Positions 1 through 6,885 of a stretch of DNA of 25,266 nucleotides are shown piece by piece. The position numbers and the translations under genes were made by a program. The stretch spans positions 1 through 25,266 of the IMG/VR virus record IMGVR_UViG_3300035212_000704; one strand, given 5' to 3'. The notes beneath the pieces were generated by a model. The model worked only from the letters and a program-made list of their open reading frames with translations, was not told the DNA's origin and ran no database searches. This stretch comes from a virus. How positions within the stretch are numbered: position 1 is the stretch's first letter; every line of letters begins with the position of its first letter.

Positions 1-1422
1 GCGGAAGAGTTCAAAGAACTGCGAAACGTCTGCGTGTTCAAAGAGCATACGGTCCCCGCTCAGAAGTTGGGTAACGGCACGACTCGCAAGGGCGTGACAT
101 ACGACAAGTATGCACTAGCGTCTATCTGCAAGAACATGAACGACCAACTGACGGAAGTCGGCAAGTGCTGCCCGTTGACATTGGGGCACACGTCCGAGAA
201 CCCAAAAGATCCACAGCCGGAAGTGTTGGGATTCACTGGATCGTACCGACTTGGCATGGTCGGCAACAAGAAACCAAAGTGGGCTATCTTTACGGATGAA
301 TTCCACCGCAAAGACCGCTCAGAACTTATGAAATACAGCGTCGGGCGTAGCGTTGAGATTCTTCCGCTGCCGGACGTTCACTCGCGAACATTTTACCCGA
401 TTGCGGTACTTCAGACTGAAGAGCCTCGATTGGACCTGCCACCAGCCCGTTACAGCAAATTCGTTTCATCGACGAAGTATTGCAATCGTCTGGATGAGCA
501 TGGAAACACCATTGAAGTGGAGCGTTACGAAATGGCTTTACCCGGTGGCAATAGTGTTGTTCTGCCGAAGCATGTCGGATCAGACGACAAGGACCGTTAC
601 GGCGAAGACTCCGAGATGAACAACATGCCACAGAGTGCCGTTGAGCAGATCTGTCAGGCGATCTTCCAGACGGCACCGTTCCAGTATCTCATCGCTAAGA
701 TGGAAGAAGACGGCAAAGCTGGCTCGGTAAATCCAATGGTACATCAGCCGCCTCAAATGGCTGACATGCCAATGGAAGACCCGGATACACAACCGGGAGG
801 AATGCCGGGAATGGACCCCGCCGCAATGCAGGGACAACCCCAGCCCGGAGGCATGACGCCGCCTGATGCTGGTTCAGATATGGGTGCAGGAGCACCGACA
901 CAGATGCCACCTAAGCAGTTCGCCGGAGGCACGCCGAATAAACCGCCATTTGATAAAGGAAACCCAATGGCTGACGACAACGAAAAGTATTCCAAGTCTG
1001 CTGGACTTCAGGGACTGGAAGCACGCATGGAAGCAATGGAAGCCGAGAACAAGTCTCTGAAAGCCAAGCTGGTCGGTTCAGAGCGTTACAGCAAGCTATC
1101 CGGTCTCAAGGCTGAAGGCTTTGAACTGAATCTGGACAAGGAACTGGCACGAGCCACGACCGCATCTGATGAGCAGTTCGATTCTCAGGTCGAAACGATC
1201 CGAGAACACTACCGCAAGTCTCCGACTGCCGTAGCGGACTTCTCCACGATTGCAGGCGTCGGCAAGATGGCTGAACTTCCAGAAGGTTCAGGCATCGACG
1301 AACTAACAGCAGGAGATGCTCAGGAAGTGGCCAAATACGCCCTTCGTGAAGGTCTTGGCTACGGGGCAGCCCGTGACCGCTATATGTCAGACAAGAAAAC
1401 CGGCAAGAACGTAGCTGGCTAA
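1..1422 (+). CDS. Phage capsid protease/scaffold-type protein, 5' truncated
   Basis: The reading frame is open from the first base, so the gene begins upstream of the window. A GTG at 34 has no convincing ribosome binding site and is probably internal. The N-terminal part (about nt 1-480) resembles head-assembly proteins encoded just before the capsid gene: a conserved LTLGHTSE stretch, then KYSVGRSVEI. I cannot point to catalytic residues, so a protease role is inferred from family and position only. The middle (about nt 730-950) is a Met/Gly/Pro/Gln-rich linker. The last third (from about nt 1006) is heptad-like and charged (LEARMEAMEAENKSLKAKL), as expected of a scaffold coiled coil. A decoration-like gene and the major capsid gene follow. 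The layout matches lambda C/Nu3 or Mu I/Z, where protease and scaffold share a C-terminus. Alternative: a pure scaffold protein. Confidence 0.7.
   Translation, partial: AEEFKELRNVCVFKEHTVPAQKLGNGTTRKGVTYDKYALASICKNMNDQLTEVGKCCPLTLGHTSENPKDPQPEVLGFTGSYRLGMVGNKKPKWAIFTDEFHRKDRSELMKYSVGRSVEILPLPDVHSRTFYPIAVLQTEEPRLDLPPARYSKFVSSTKYCNRLDEHGNTIEVERYEMALPGGNSVVLPKHVGSDDKDRYGEDSEMNNMPQSAVEQICQAIFQTAPFQYLIAKMEEDGKAGSVNPMVHQPPQMADMPMEDPDTQPGGMPGMDPAAMQGQPQPGGMTPPDAGSDMGAGAPTQMPPKQFAGGTPNKPPFDKGNPMADDNEKYSKSAGLQGLEARMEAMEAENKSLKAKLVGSERYSKLSGLKAEGFELNLDKELARATTASDEQFDSQVETIREHYRKSPTAVADFSTIAGVGKMAELPEGSGIDELTAGDAQEVAKYALREGLGYGAARDRYMSDKKTGKNVAG
967..1422 (+). CDS. Nested in-frame scaffold protein (internal start)
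   Basis: Inside the preceding gene, in the same frame, an ATG at 967 follows AAAGGA at 955-960 with 6 nt spacing, one of the better ribosome binding sites in the window. It lies between the low-complexity linker and the coiled-coil part. The product would be 151 residues, starting MADDNEKYSK and containing the whole predicted scaffold coiled coil. Lambda Nu3 and Mu Z are made this way from inside their protease genes. GCCATT (945-950) can pair with AATGGC (966-971), placing the Shine-Dalgarno in a 15-nt loop. Use of this start is inferred. Confidence 0.5.
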   Translation: MADDNEKYSKSAGLQGLEARMEAMEAENKSLKAKLVGSERYSKLSGLKAEGFELNLDKELARATTASDEQFDSQVETIREHYRKSPTAVADFSTIAGVGKMAELPEGSGIDELTAGDAQEVAKYALREGLGYGAARDRYMSDKKTGKNVAG

Positions 1423-1427
1423 TTCCC

Positions 1428-1447
1428 CGGCGCTGAAATCAGCGCCG
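1428..1447 (+). terminator. Intergenic hairpin, terminator-like or RNA-processing element
   Basis: CGGCGCTGA (1428-1436) and TCAGCGCCG (1439-1447) form a perfect 9-bp GC-rich stem with AA at the tip, six bases after the scaffold stop codon. No T-run follows, so intrinsic termination is not certain. It may instead stabilise or process the mRNA before the highly expressed capsid genes. The same 22-nt palindromic core (from 1426) recurs at 17449-17470 inside the portal gene. Confidence 0.5.
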
Positions 1448-1470
1448 AGATTCATACATCGAAAACACAC

Positions 1471-1486
1471 TGTGAAAGGATTCACA
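1471..1486 (+). promoter_or_regulatory. Hairpin presenting the Shine-Dalgarno in its loop (decoration gene)
   Basis: TGTGAA (1471-1476) pairs perfectly with TTCACA (1481-1486), leaving AGGA (1477-1480) as the tetraloop. The ATG lies 7 nt after AGGA. The element and its start codon are repeated exactly before the capsid gene at 1932. Confidence 0.6.
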
Positions 1487-1487
1487 A

Positions 1488-1883
1488 ATGTACAAGGCAT
1501 CAGCCGACATCCGGGTTAGCCGGTTTGTAAAGGCATCTGGAACGAACACCGTCGCGGAATGCGATGCTGGCGAACGACCTATCGGGATTTCTGCCGAATA
1601 TTCTGAGTCAGCACCACTGCCGGGCTATACGGAATTGTCTGCCACAAGCGGCAATCCGGCCAGCTTGTACCTGGCTGGAGACGGCCAGCAGGAAGACCGC
1701 CCGATCCTGCTAATTCTTGGCACAGGTGGTGCAACTTTTGGGGCACTCCTGAAAGCCGACACAGACGGAGCAGGCGTTGCTGTAGCAAGCGACAAGGACT
1801 GCTACGGAGCCTTTGCGTTGGCAGCCGGTTCAGCCGGTGAAACCATCCCTGTCCGCCTCATGGTCGGCTATTACGCGGTATAA
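1488..1883 (+). CDS. Head decoration-like protein (131 aa)
   Basis: A 131-residue protein rich in Gly, Ala, Thr and short beta-like stretches, with no signal peptide or membrane segment. Its place between the scaffold and major capsid genes, its size and its composition match small capsid-decorating or stabilising proteins (the DUF2190-like class, or functional equivalents of lambda D). The stretch AECDAGERPIGISAEY, near residue 25, resembles the repeated small barrels of that class, but I recognise the family only loosely. The start at 1488 is supported by AAAGGA inside a perfect hairpin. A very similar leader precedes the capsid gene, suggesting matched high-level translation of both proteins. 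Alternative: a head-fibre base or other capsid accessory. Confidence 0.6.
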   Translation: MYKASADIRVSRFVKASGTNTVAECDAGERPIGISAEYSESAPLPGYTELSATSGNPASLYLAGDGQQEDRPILLILGTGGATFGALLKADTDGAGVAVASDKDCYGAFALAAGSAGETIPVRLMVGYYAV

Positions 1884-1914
1884 TTTACCCAGCCAGCTAG
1901 GCACTTGAAACAAC

Positions 1915-1930
1915 TGTGAAAGGATTCACA
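1915..1930 (+). promoter_or_regulatory. Hairpin presenting the Shine-Dalgarno in its loop (capsid gene)
   Basis: TGTGAA (1915-1920), loop AGGA (1921-1924) and TTCACA (1925-1930) form a perfect 6-bp stem, with the ATG 7 nt after AGGA. Twenty-two consecutive bases, including the start codon, are identical to the leader of the decoration gene. Confidence 0.6.
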
Positions 1931-1931
1931 A

Positions 1932-2978
1932 ATGGTCGCTGTTCTTCCAGGTGGTAATAACACCTTCGTCCCAAGCCACGAGGCTTCGGGTAAAATGGTT
2001 GTTGACTATTCACGCAACCCTAAAAAGTTTGCCGTGAATCAGTACACAAAAATTCAGACGGCCCCAAACCGTACTGGCTACTACATGGCTAGCAACTTCG
2101 ATGAAGCTGGCCGAGTCATCAGCGATGATGCACTTGAATACTTGTGGAACGACGGGGAGAACGCTCCCGGTGGCCGCGACAATACTCGCGAACACGAATA
2201 CAAGTCCTTCCTGACCGCACGCCGAGTCTATCCGTTCACGCTGGGTGACATGGCTGTTCAGCAGGCGACTTGGGATATCGTGGCACAGCACGCGGCTACG
2301 ATGGCACAGAAGGCAATGACTGTCCGCACGATGTTGGCACTCAAGGCTGTACTGACCAGCGGCAACCACATCAGTTCTCACGTTCTGGACATCTCAGCAC
2401 TGTCCGGAAATACCGGCACATGGGCTGCGTCAACCAGCAATCGTCAGGACATCAAGCGTTCCCTGAACATTGCCCGTGACCAGATTCTGGACACGACTCT
2501 GGCTGCCGTCGAAATCGACGACCTGTACTTGGTGATCAACTCCACACTGGCTCGACAGTTGGCTGAGTGTCAGGAGATCGTCGAATACATCAAGGGTTCC
2601 CCTGATGCACTGGCACAGGTACGCGGCGAACTGAAGACCAGCAACCAGAACGTCAACTTCGGTTTGCCAAGCAAGCTGTACGGTTTGAATCTGGTTGTGG
2701 AAACGACCCGACGCCGGACGAACCGCAAACGAGCGACCCGAGCCACAAGCTCAGTGTTGCCAACCGCTACGCCGTTCATCGTTGCACGTCCGGGTTCACT
2801 CGAAGGTACTTATGGTGCCCCGAACTTCAGTGCTATCACTGGTTTCATGTTCGAGGAAATGAGCACGGAAACCAAGAAGGACAAGGACAACCGCCGCACA
2901 TCTGGCCGCATCGTGGAGGACTACAACTACACGCTGACAGGCCCAGAAGGTGCGATCCTGTTCCAGAACGCTGTCTAA
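1932..2978 (+). CDS. Major capsid protein (HK97-fold type)
   Basis: A 348-residue soluble protein of the usual size for an HK97-fold capsid subunit without a fused scaffold. The N-terminus contains YSRNPKKFAVNQYTKI. The central part has a long helix-rich stretch around WDIVAQHAATMAQKAMTVRT (about residues 114-133), followed by the Gly/Ser-rich segment SGNHISSHVLDISALSGNTG. Near the C-terminus a beta segment includes GRIVEDYNYTLTGPEGAILF. Position is the main evidence: it follows scaffold and decoration genes and precedes a connector. The SD-in-loop hairpin upstream and the strong hairpin at 3004-3039 downstream fit a highly expressed, transcriptionally insulated gene. The assignment rests on context and general resemblance, since no single diagnostic motif exists for this fold. 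Confidence 0.8.
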   Translation: MVAVLPGGNNTFVPSHEASGKMVVDYSRNPKKFAVNQYTKIQTAPNRTGYYMASNFDEAGRVISDDALEYLWNDGENAPGGRDNTREHEYKSFLTARRVYPFTLGDMAVQQATWDIVAQHAATMAQKAMTVRTMLALKAVLTSGNHISSHVLDISALSGNTGTWAASTSNRQDIKRSLNIARDQILDTTLAAVEIDDLYLVINSTLARQLAECQEIVEYIKGSPDALAQVRGELKTSNQNVNFGLPSKLYGLNLVVETTRRRTNRKRATRATSSVLPTATPFIVARPGSLEGTYGAPNFSAITGFMFEEMSTETKKDKDNRRTSGRIVEDYNYTLTGPEGAILFQNAV

Positions 2979-3003
2979 ATCATCATGGCTTATGCCATGT
3001 TCA

Positions 3004-3039
3004 CAGTGGTCAGTCGGAAGCCTCCCCGGCTGACCACTG
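3004..3039 (+). terminator. Strong hairpin after the major capsid gene
   Basis: CAGTGGTCAG (3004-3013) pairs with CTGACCACTG (3030-3039). TCGG (3014-3017) continues the stem with CCGG (3026-3029) through one G.T pair, giving 14 bp with an 8-nt loop. The sequence after it (CTTTCT) is only weakly T-rich, so it may be a partial terminator or an mRNA-stabilising end. It sits in the 162-nt gap between capsid and connector genes, where phages often step down transcription. Confidence 0.6.
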
Positions 3040-3140
3040 CTTTCTAGACACATGACTCTTTTGAACCCAGAAGGGCGGTGATCCTTGTCTCATGAGCCTA
3101 TGAACAAGCCATCTCATGCACTCGATCTGGAATCCTCCTA

Positions 3141-3638
3141 ATGCCCACATACGCAGCAGCAGACGACCTAATCAAACGGTTTGACGAACGCGACATCCAA
3201 CAGCTTGTCGTGGATGACAACAGTGACAGTACAACTGTTGACGTGTCATCGAATGCCCGTGTTGAAACGGCTCTGGACGATGCTGAAGGTGAAGTCATTG
3301 CAGCACTCAGGAAGGGCGGCAGATACGAAGCCGCTCAACTGGCTGCACTGACAGGCACCGACCTCGAATACCTCAAACGAATCATCTGTGAAATCGCGAT
3401 GGTCCACCTGTTCCGCAGGCGAGCCACGACAAACCCGGATGTTCTTAAATTCTACGAAGACATACGCAAGGGCCACATCAAGGACTTGCAGGACGGGAAT
3501 TCCGTCATCACTGGAGACGAGCCAGCAGCCGCAGGAGCCGGAGCCGTCAACAACGAAGGCCCATCCATCGCAGAGTGGAACGAACGTAACCTCTGGCGTG
3601 ACCGGGCGAAATACTTCCCAAGCCGAAAATATCCATAA
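3141..3638 (+). CDS. Head-tail connector, Mu gp36-like (DUF1320 type)
   Basis: A 165-residue acidic, mostly helical protein. Its N-terminal pattern YAAADDLIKRFDERDIQQLV is typical of the DUF1320/Mu gp36 family of neck proteins. It is followed by a helix VETALDDAEGEVIAALRKGG and then LEYLKRIICEIAMVHLFRRR, the usual helical bundle of these head-completion proteins. About 35 Pro/Ala/Glu-rich residues (from about residue 128) are a family-atypical tail. It follows the capsid gene and precedes the tail tube gene by 12 nt, as expected for a connector placed between the head shell and tail. The ribosome binding site is weak (GGA about 8 nt upstream of ATG). Confidence 0.75.
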   Translation: MPTYAAADDLIKRFDERDIQQLVVDDNSDSTTVDVSSNARVETALDDAEGEVIAALRKGGRYEAAQLAALTGTDLEYLKRIICEIAMVHLFRRRATTNPDVLKFYEDIRKGHIKDLQDGNSVITGDEPAAAGAGAVNNEGPSIAEWNERNLWRDRAKYFPSRKYP

Positions 3639-3650
3639 GGAATTGCCGCT

Positions 3651-4289
3651 ATGACTGGTCAATTTTGCCCCTACGTGTCCGGCCCAGTGCTGGTCAAAAT
3701 CAATCTTCGAGACAGTAACGGATTCGTCAACCTTGGTTACACCACGGAAGGCGTGCAGATGGAGGAGACATTCTTCACCAATCCGATTCACTCGGATCAG
3801 TACGGCGGGACAGCAGGCCCGCCTGTTGATAAGCAGTTCATGGGCAAGACGGCACGCATCAGCCTGTCACTTGCTGAATACAGCATGGCTGTCGTGAAGA
3901 GAATGCGAGAAGGGCAGTCGTCTGTCAACTGGACGACCGGAGCCGCTGGAACGCTACAGAACATCGGCGGGCTGTTGTCCTGCGGTAAGCGAGCATTTCA
4001 GATCTTGCTGATCGGTGCTGCTGATACTGCTGCAACGGCAGCAGACGCAGGTGCCTCAACAATTGCCACGAACCTGAATTATCCCAACTGCTGGTACTCA
4101 GGCCCGGTACGGTTCCCGGTCGGTTCCAAGAATACCGTATGGGATTTCGATATCGAAGCCACACCGTTCACGACTGATACGACTCAGTCCGGCGACGGAA
4201 AGACGTACCTGTTCCTTGAGAACAATCACCTTGTTACGAATCTGGCCACCTACGCTGCCACAACTCAGACTGCTGAAACTGCCCCATGA
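3651..4289 (+). CDS. Major tail tube protein
   Basis: A 212-residue beta-rich soluble protein just upstream of the frameshifting chaperone gene, the canonical place of the siphophage tail tube gene. The N-terminal part reads GPVLVKINLRDSNGFVNLGYT, then VQMEETFFTNPIHSDQYGGT, a pattern like tube proteins that stack into hexameric rings (beta strands plus a long loop). The C-terminal half alternates Thr/Ala-rich stretches with strands (NTVWDFDIEATPF). AAGGA lies about 10 nt before the ATG. Its TGA overlaps the next gene's start (ATGA). No Ig-like extension is visible. Role assigned from context and fold-like pattern. Confidence 0.7.
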   Translation: MTGQFCPYVSGPVLVKINLRDSNGFVNLGYTTEGVQMEETFFTNPIHSDQYGGTAGPPVDKQFMGKTARISLSLAEYSMAVVKRMREGQSSVNWTTGAAGTLQNIGGLLSCGKRAFQILLIGAADTAATAADAGASTIATNLNYPNCWYSGPVRFPVGSKNTVWDFDIEATPFTTDTTQSGDGKTYLFLENNHLVTNLATYAATTQTAETAP

Positions 4290-4696
4290 TGAATTTCTTT
4301 CGACGCTGGCTGTTTAACCGCAGCCGGTTTGTCTTTCGATACTGGAATGGCCATCGGATCACGTTAGCTGATCCGATGGTACTCTGGCGTTCTCTCCAGC
4401 AGAACGAGGACTTCCGCGAGGAAGACTTCAAACTGATGAAGGTTGACGCATTGCGTGACAATCTCATTGGTAAGGTTGCGGGAATCGTGCGTCAGGTGTT
4501 CAGTCTGAAGACTCCGGAAGACGCAGGGCTAACCGAATTGGAATGCCTTGATCTGCTGAAAGCGTTCATGGCATATTCCGGGTTTCAAAAAAAAAGTGGC
4601 GATCTGACGCAGACCTTGCATCCACTTACGGAAGCGACTGCATTGGAAGACTCGATGCCAGAACCGAGCACGAACGACGATTCGGAATCTATCTAA
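4286..4696 (+). CDS. Tail assembly chaperone, short form (gpG-like)
   Basis: A 136-residue cytoplasmic protein starting at the ATG that overlaps the tail tube stop codon. Its helical body contains DPMVLWRSLQQNEDFREEDF and a C-terminal region LTELECLDLLKAFMAYSGFQKK. It lies between tail tube and tape measure genes, where lambda G and its analogues sit. These proteins bind the tape measure during tail assembly and are not part of the finished tail. After the slippery run, the in-frame tail is a poorly structured acidic stretch ending at 4696. That makes it the short product of a frameshift pair. Confidence 0.75.
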   Translation: MMNFFRRWLFNRSRFVFRYWNGHRITLADPMVLWRSLQQNEDFREEDFKLMKVDALRDNLIGKVAGIVRQVFSLKTPEDAGLTELECLDLLKAFMAYSGFQKKSGDLTQTLHPLTEATALEDSMPEPSTNDDSESI

Positions 4697-4857
4697 ACCT
4701 TGAGCGTGTGCAGGCATGGCAAGCGATGGCCATAGCTCAGGGGATCGGGATAGCACTGGGCGGGAATATCAGCAAAGAGTACTTCGAGCAACTGTACGAA
4801 AACGAGGCAACAGTGAATCGAGCAGTCTCAGCCAGCAAGAAAAAGAAGGGGAAGTAA
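4286..4857 (+). CDS. Tail assembly chaperone, -1 frameshift long form (gpGT-like)
   Basis: Reading in frame to 4594 and then re-reading from 4594 in the -1 frame gives an uninterrupted 190-residue product ending with TAA at 4855-4857, directly against the tape measure ATG. The new C-terminal 87 residues begin KWRSDADLASTYGSD and include LNLERVQAWQAMAIAQGIGIALGG and a Lys-rich end, SASKKKKGK. The -1 frame is closed upstream (TGA at 4549-4551) and has no good start of its own. The +1 frame stops almost at once. This is the lambda G/GT architecture: the T part recruits tail tube subunits while the G part coats the tape measure. The frameshift is inferred from sequence. Transcriptional slippage on A9 could produce the same protein. 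Confidence 0.75.
4588..4594 (+). other. Programmed -1 frameshift slippery site (A AAA AAA in an A9 run)
   Basis: Nine consecutive A residues occupy 4587-4595. In the gpG-like frame the heptamer is phased A-AAA-AAA (4588-4594), so both tRNAs can re-pair after a -1 slip. The slip opens an 87-residue extension. AGTGG (4595-4599) can pair with CCACT (4622-4626), a modest possible downstream stimulator. Confidence 0.75.
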
Positions 4858-6885
4858 ATGGCACGCCGCCCATTGAGAGACCCTATCTCCGACCTGATCA
4901 GCGATATGAGCCGAGCCATCATCGGTACGGCATCGAACTTTCAGGATAACGTCGGTGATGTAACTGAGGGGCTGACTCAGCAGATCGCGTCTGCCGTTGC
5001 TGCTGAATCCATACCAACGCTGACTTCCGAGATCCGCAGAACACTGTCGGGTTCTCGCACGAGGCCATCTGCCGGAACTGGACCGCTTCCACTAAATGGA
5101 ACTGCATCTCCTCAGCCTAACCAGCCTGACTCAGTCCTAAAATCGTTCAGTGATTTAAGTGAACTGCCACCAATAGCCGAAAACCACGTCCGGCTGGTTC
5201 ACCATGGAAACATTGACGACTCAGTCCTTTCCAAAGGATTCGAGTACACGGGCGACATACTGCACAACACCGTTGCTTATTCATCCAATGATCAAATCAA
5301 ATGGCCAACTGACTCTCGCTTTAGTGAGTCTCCGGCGATCATCATGGACGTTCCGCAGGACGTTCATCGGCAACACGCTCGACTTTCTACCGCACCGGGA
5401 TCACTGGACGGCAGATATGTCGTTGGACGTGTAGCTGTTCCCGGTTCTTCTAGCACACAGCCTGAAACACTAGACGAAGGGGCACGCCGCAGGGCCGCAG
5501 AGGCTGCCGAAATCGTTAATTCAATTCCGGGGTTTGGCGGTGGCGGCAATAGGATTCCTCCCGTCGATCCACCCGACGAGCCACAGTCAGGCGTCAACTT
5601 CACGATGCCTGAACGTGAACAGGAATCGCTAGACGAAGGGGCACGCCGAAGGGCCGCAGAGACTGCCGCAATCGTCGAGTCAATTCCGGGCTTTGGTGGT
5701 GGCGGCAACCGCATTCCTCCCGTCGATCCACCGGGACCACCTGATCCACCCGATGACGACCCGCCCGACGAGAATGATTTCTTCCGCAGGTTCACAGAGT
5801 GGCTACAGAGATTCACGGGAGTCATGCCAGATCCTCGGGAATTCGACACGCTGCTGAATAACGTAACCGATGTTCTTGGCGGACAACCTGCACAGCCGGA
5901 CGACCCAACACGACCGTCTCCGCTGGCTGGTTTCATGACGGCGTTCTCGGATTACTTCAACACGCCGCAGTTAAGCCCAGAGGCTCAGATTCGAGCGGAG
6001 CAGGACTTAACGGAAGCCGTCGAAGAACTGACGCAAGCTGTCACGGGAAACACTCGCACAAGATCCGGAACAACTCCACGGGCTAACCGGACTGCGAACT
6101 GGATTCGACGCAGAGCACAGAGGGCAGTTGTCGGCACCGCAAAAGTCATGGCAAGAATGGCACGCCCATTTGCTCGCAGTTTCAACAATCTTATTCCGCA
6201 GAATATGCGTGCTCAGATGACGCAATGGGGAGCACAGGTTGTCGGGCAACAGGCTCGGAATCTAGGCGTACCAGTAGGCACAGCAGTGAGATTCGGGGCA
6301 TCCCTTGGGCCTGCTGCTGCACTCGTTGGAGGGGCAATGATTGCAGCGCCAATAGTCGGTGCAATTGTTACACAACTTAACAAATGGTCCGCAGAGGCTC
6401 TCGTAAGAATCAACCGTGTTGCTCAGTACAACGGGGATCTGTTCTCTGGTCAAAAGACGCTGGAAATGGGACGGCTTCAGCGTGATATCGCCGCAGCTAA
6501 TATTTCCGGATCTTCCGGCAGAGCCAGATTCAAAGCCGAGAACGACGCCGAGCAATCATGGGCACCGTGGGAAAACTTCAAGACAGGTTCCGGTAATCTA
6601 TGGGGAACCGGCATGGCAAGTGCTTCCGGCCTCATGGGGGACGTTGTCAATGAGTCAATGGCAGCACTGCCAAGGGTTGTGGAGCTTCTCGGCTATCTCT
6701 CAAATCTGGAATCCATTCAACGGTTCGGACAAAAAGCTATCGATTTTTGGTTGGGTGGCAATAACGGTAACGCTGACGTGTACCGCGCCAGTGCTATGGG
6801 TGCGTGGGTATCTGAAGAAGCCAACGGACAAGCCGCACAAGATCAACGCAGACGGGCACGAAGGCCGCTAGGACCACAACCATGA
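4858..6885 (+). CDS. Tail tape measure-like protein
   Basis: A 675-residue protein starting right after the frameshifted chaperone stop, with AGGGGA 6 nt before its ATG. The N-terminal part is amphipathic and helical. The middle (about residues 205-300) contains a tandem 53-residue repeat (LDEGARRRAAE...PGFGGGGNRIPPVDPP) and a Pro/Asp-rich linker. The C-terminal half has a hydrophobic stretch (about residues 479-507, PAAALVGGAMIAAPIVGAIV) typical of tape measures, which help DNA cross the membrane. Position after G/GT is the strongest evidence. Tape measure length sets tail length, and 675 residues with long linkers would imply a short tail by siphophage standards. Its TGA overlaps the next gene's ATG. 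Alternative: a tail-associated membrane protein with a separate tape measure elsewhere. Confidence 0.7.
   Translation: MARRPLRDPISDLISDMSRAIIGTASNFQDNVGDVTEGLTQQIASAVAAESIPTLTSEIRRTLSGSRTRPSAGTGPLPLNGTASPQPNQPDSVLKSFSDLSELPPIAENHVRLVHHGNIDDSVLSKGFEYTGDILHNTVAYSSNDQIKWPTDSRFSESPAIIMDVPQDVHRQHARLSTAPGSLDGRYVVGRVAVPGSSSTQPETLDEGARRRAAEAAEIVNSIPGFGGGGNRIPPVDPPDEPQSGVNFTMPEREQESLDEGARRRAAETAAIVESIPGFGGGGNRIPPVDPPGPPDPPDDDPPDENDFFRRFTEWLQRFTGVMPDPREFDTLLNNVTDVLGGQPAQPDDPTRPSPLAGFMTAFSDYFNTPQLSPEAQIRAEQDLTEAVEELTQAVTGNTRTRSGTTPRANRTANWIRRRAQRAVVGTAKVMARMARPFARSFNNLIPQNMRAQMTQWGAQVVGQQARNLGVPVGTAVRFGASLGPAAALVGGAMIAAPIVGAIVTQLNKWSAEALVRINRVAQYNGDLFSGQKTLEMGRLQRDIAAANISGSSGRARFKAENDAEQSWAPWENFKTGSGNLWGTGMASASGLMGDVVNESMAALPRVVELLGYLSNLESIQRFGQKAIDFWLGGNNGNADVYRASAMGAWVSEEANGQAAQDQRRRARRPLGPQP
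5470..5573 (+). repeat. Direct repeat, copy 1, within the tape measure gene
   Basis: A 104-nt unit beginning CTAGACGAAGGGGCACGCCG is repeated 159 nt (53 codons) downstream with a limited number of substitutions, several synonymous. It encodes LDEGARRRAAE...SIPGFGGGGNRIPPVDPP. Confidence 0.85.
5629..5732 (+). repeat. Direct repeat, copy 2, within the tape measure gene
   Basis: Second copy of the 104-nt unit in the same frame. The 55-nt spacer between the copies (GVNFTMPEREQES in protein) is not repeated after copy 2, where a Pro/Asp-rich run follows instead. Confidence 0.85.

Noticed and set aside
3246-3791. A 181-codon - strand frame
   Set aside because: It crosses the connector and tail tube genes, both well supported on the + strand.
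4716-4949. A 77-codon + strand frame between the tail chaperone and tape measure genes
   Set aside because: It runs across the gpGT-like extension and into the tape measure gene in another frame. The -1 extension explains the interval better and the frame has no ribosome binding site.
5364-5936. A 190-codon - strand Gly/Ser-rich frame
   Set aside because: It is opposite the repeat and linker region of the tape measure gene. The Gly/Ser richness is the complement of Pro/Asp codons.
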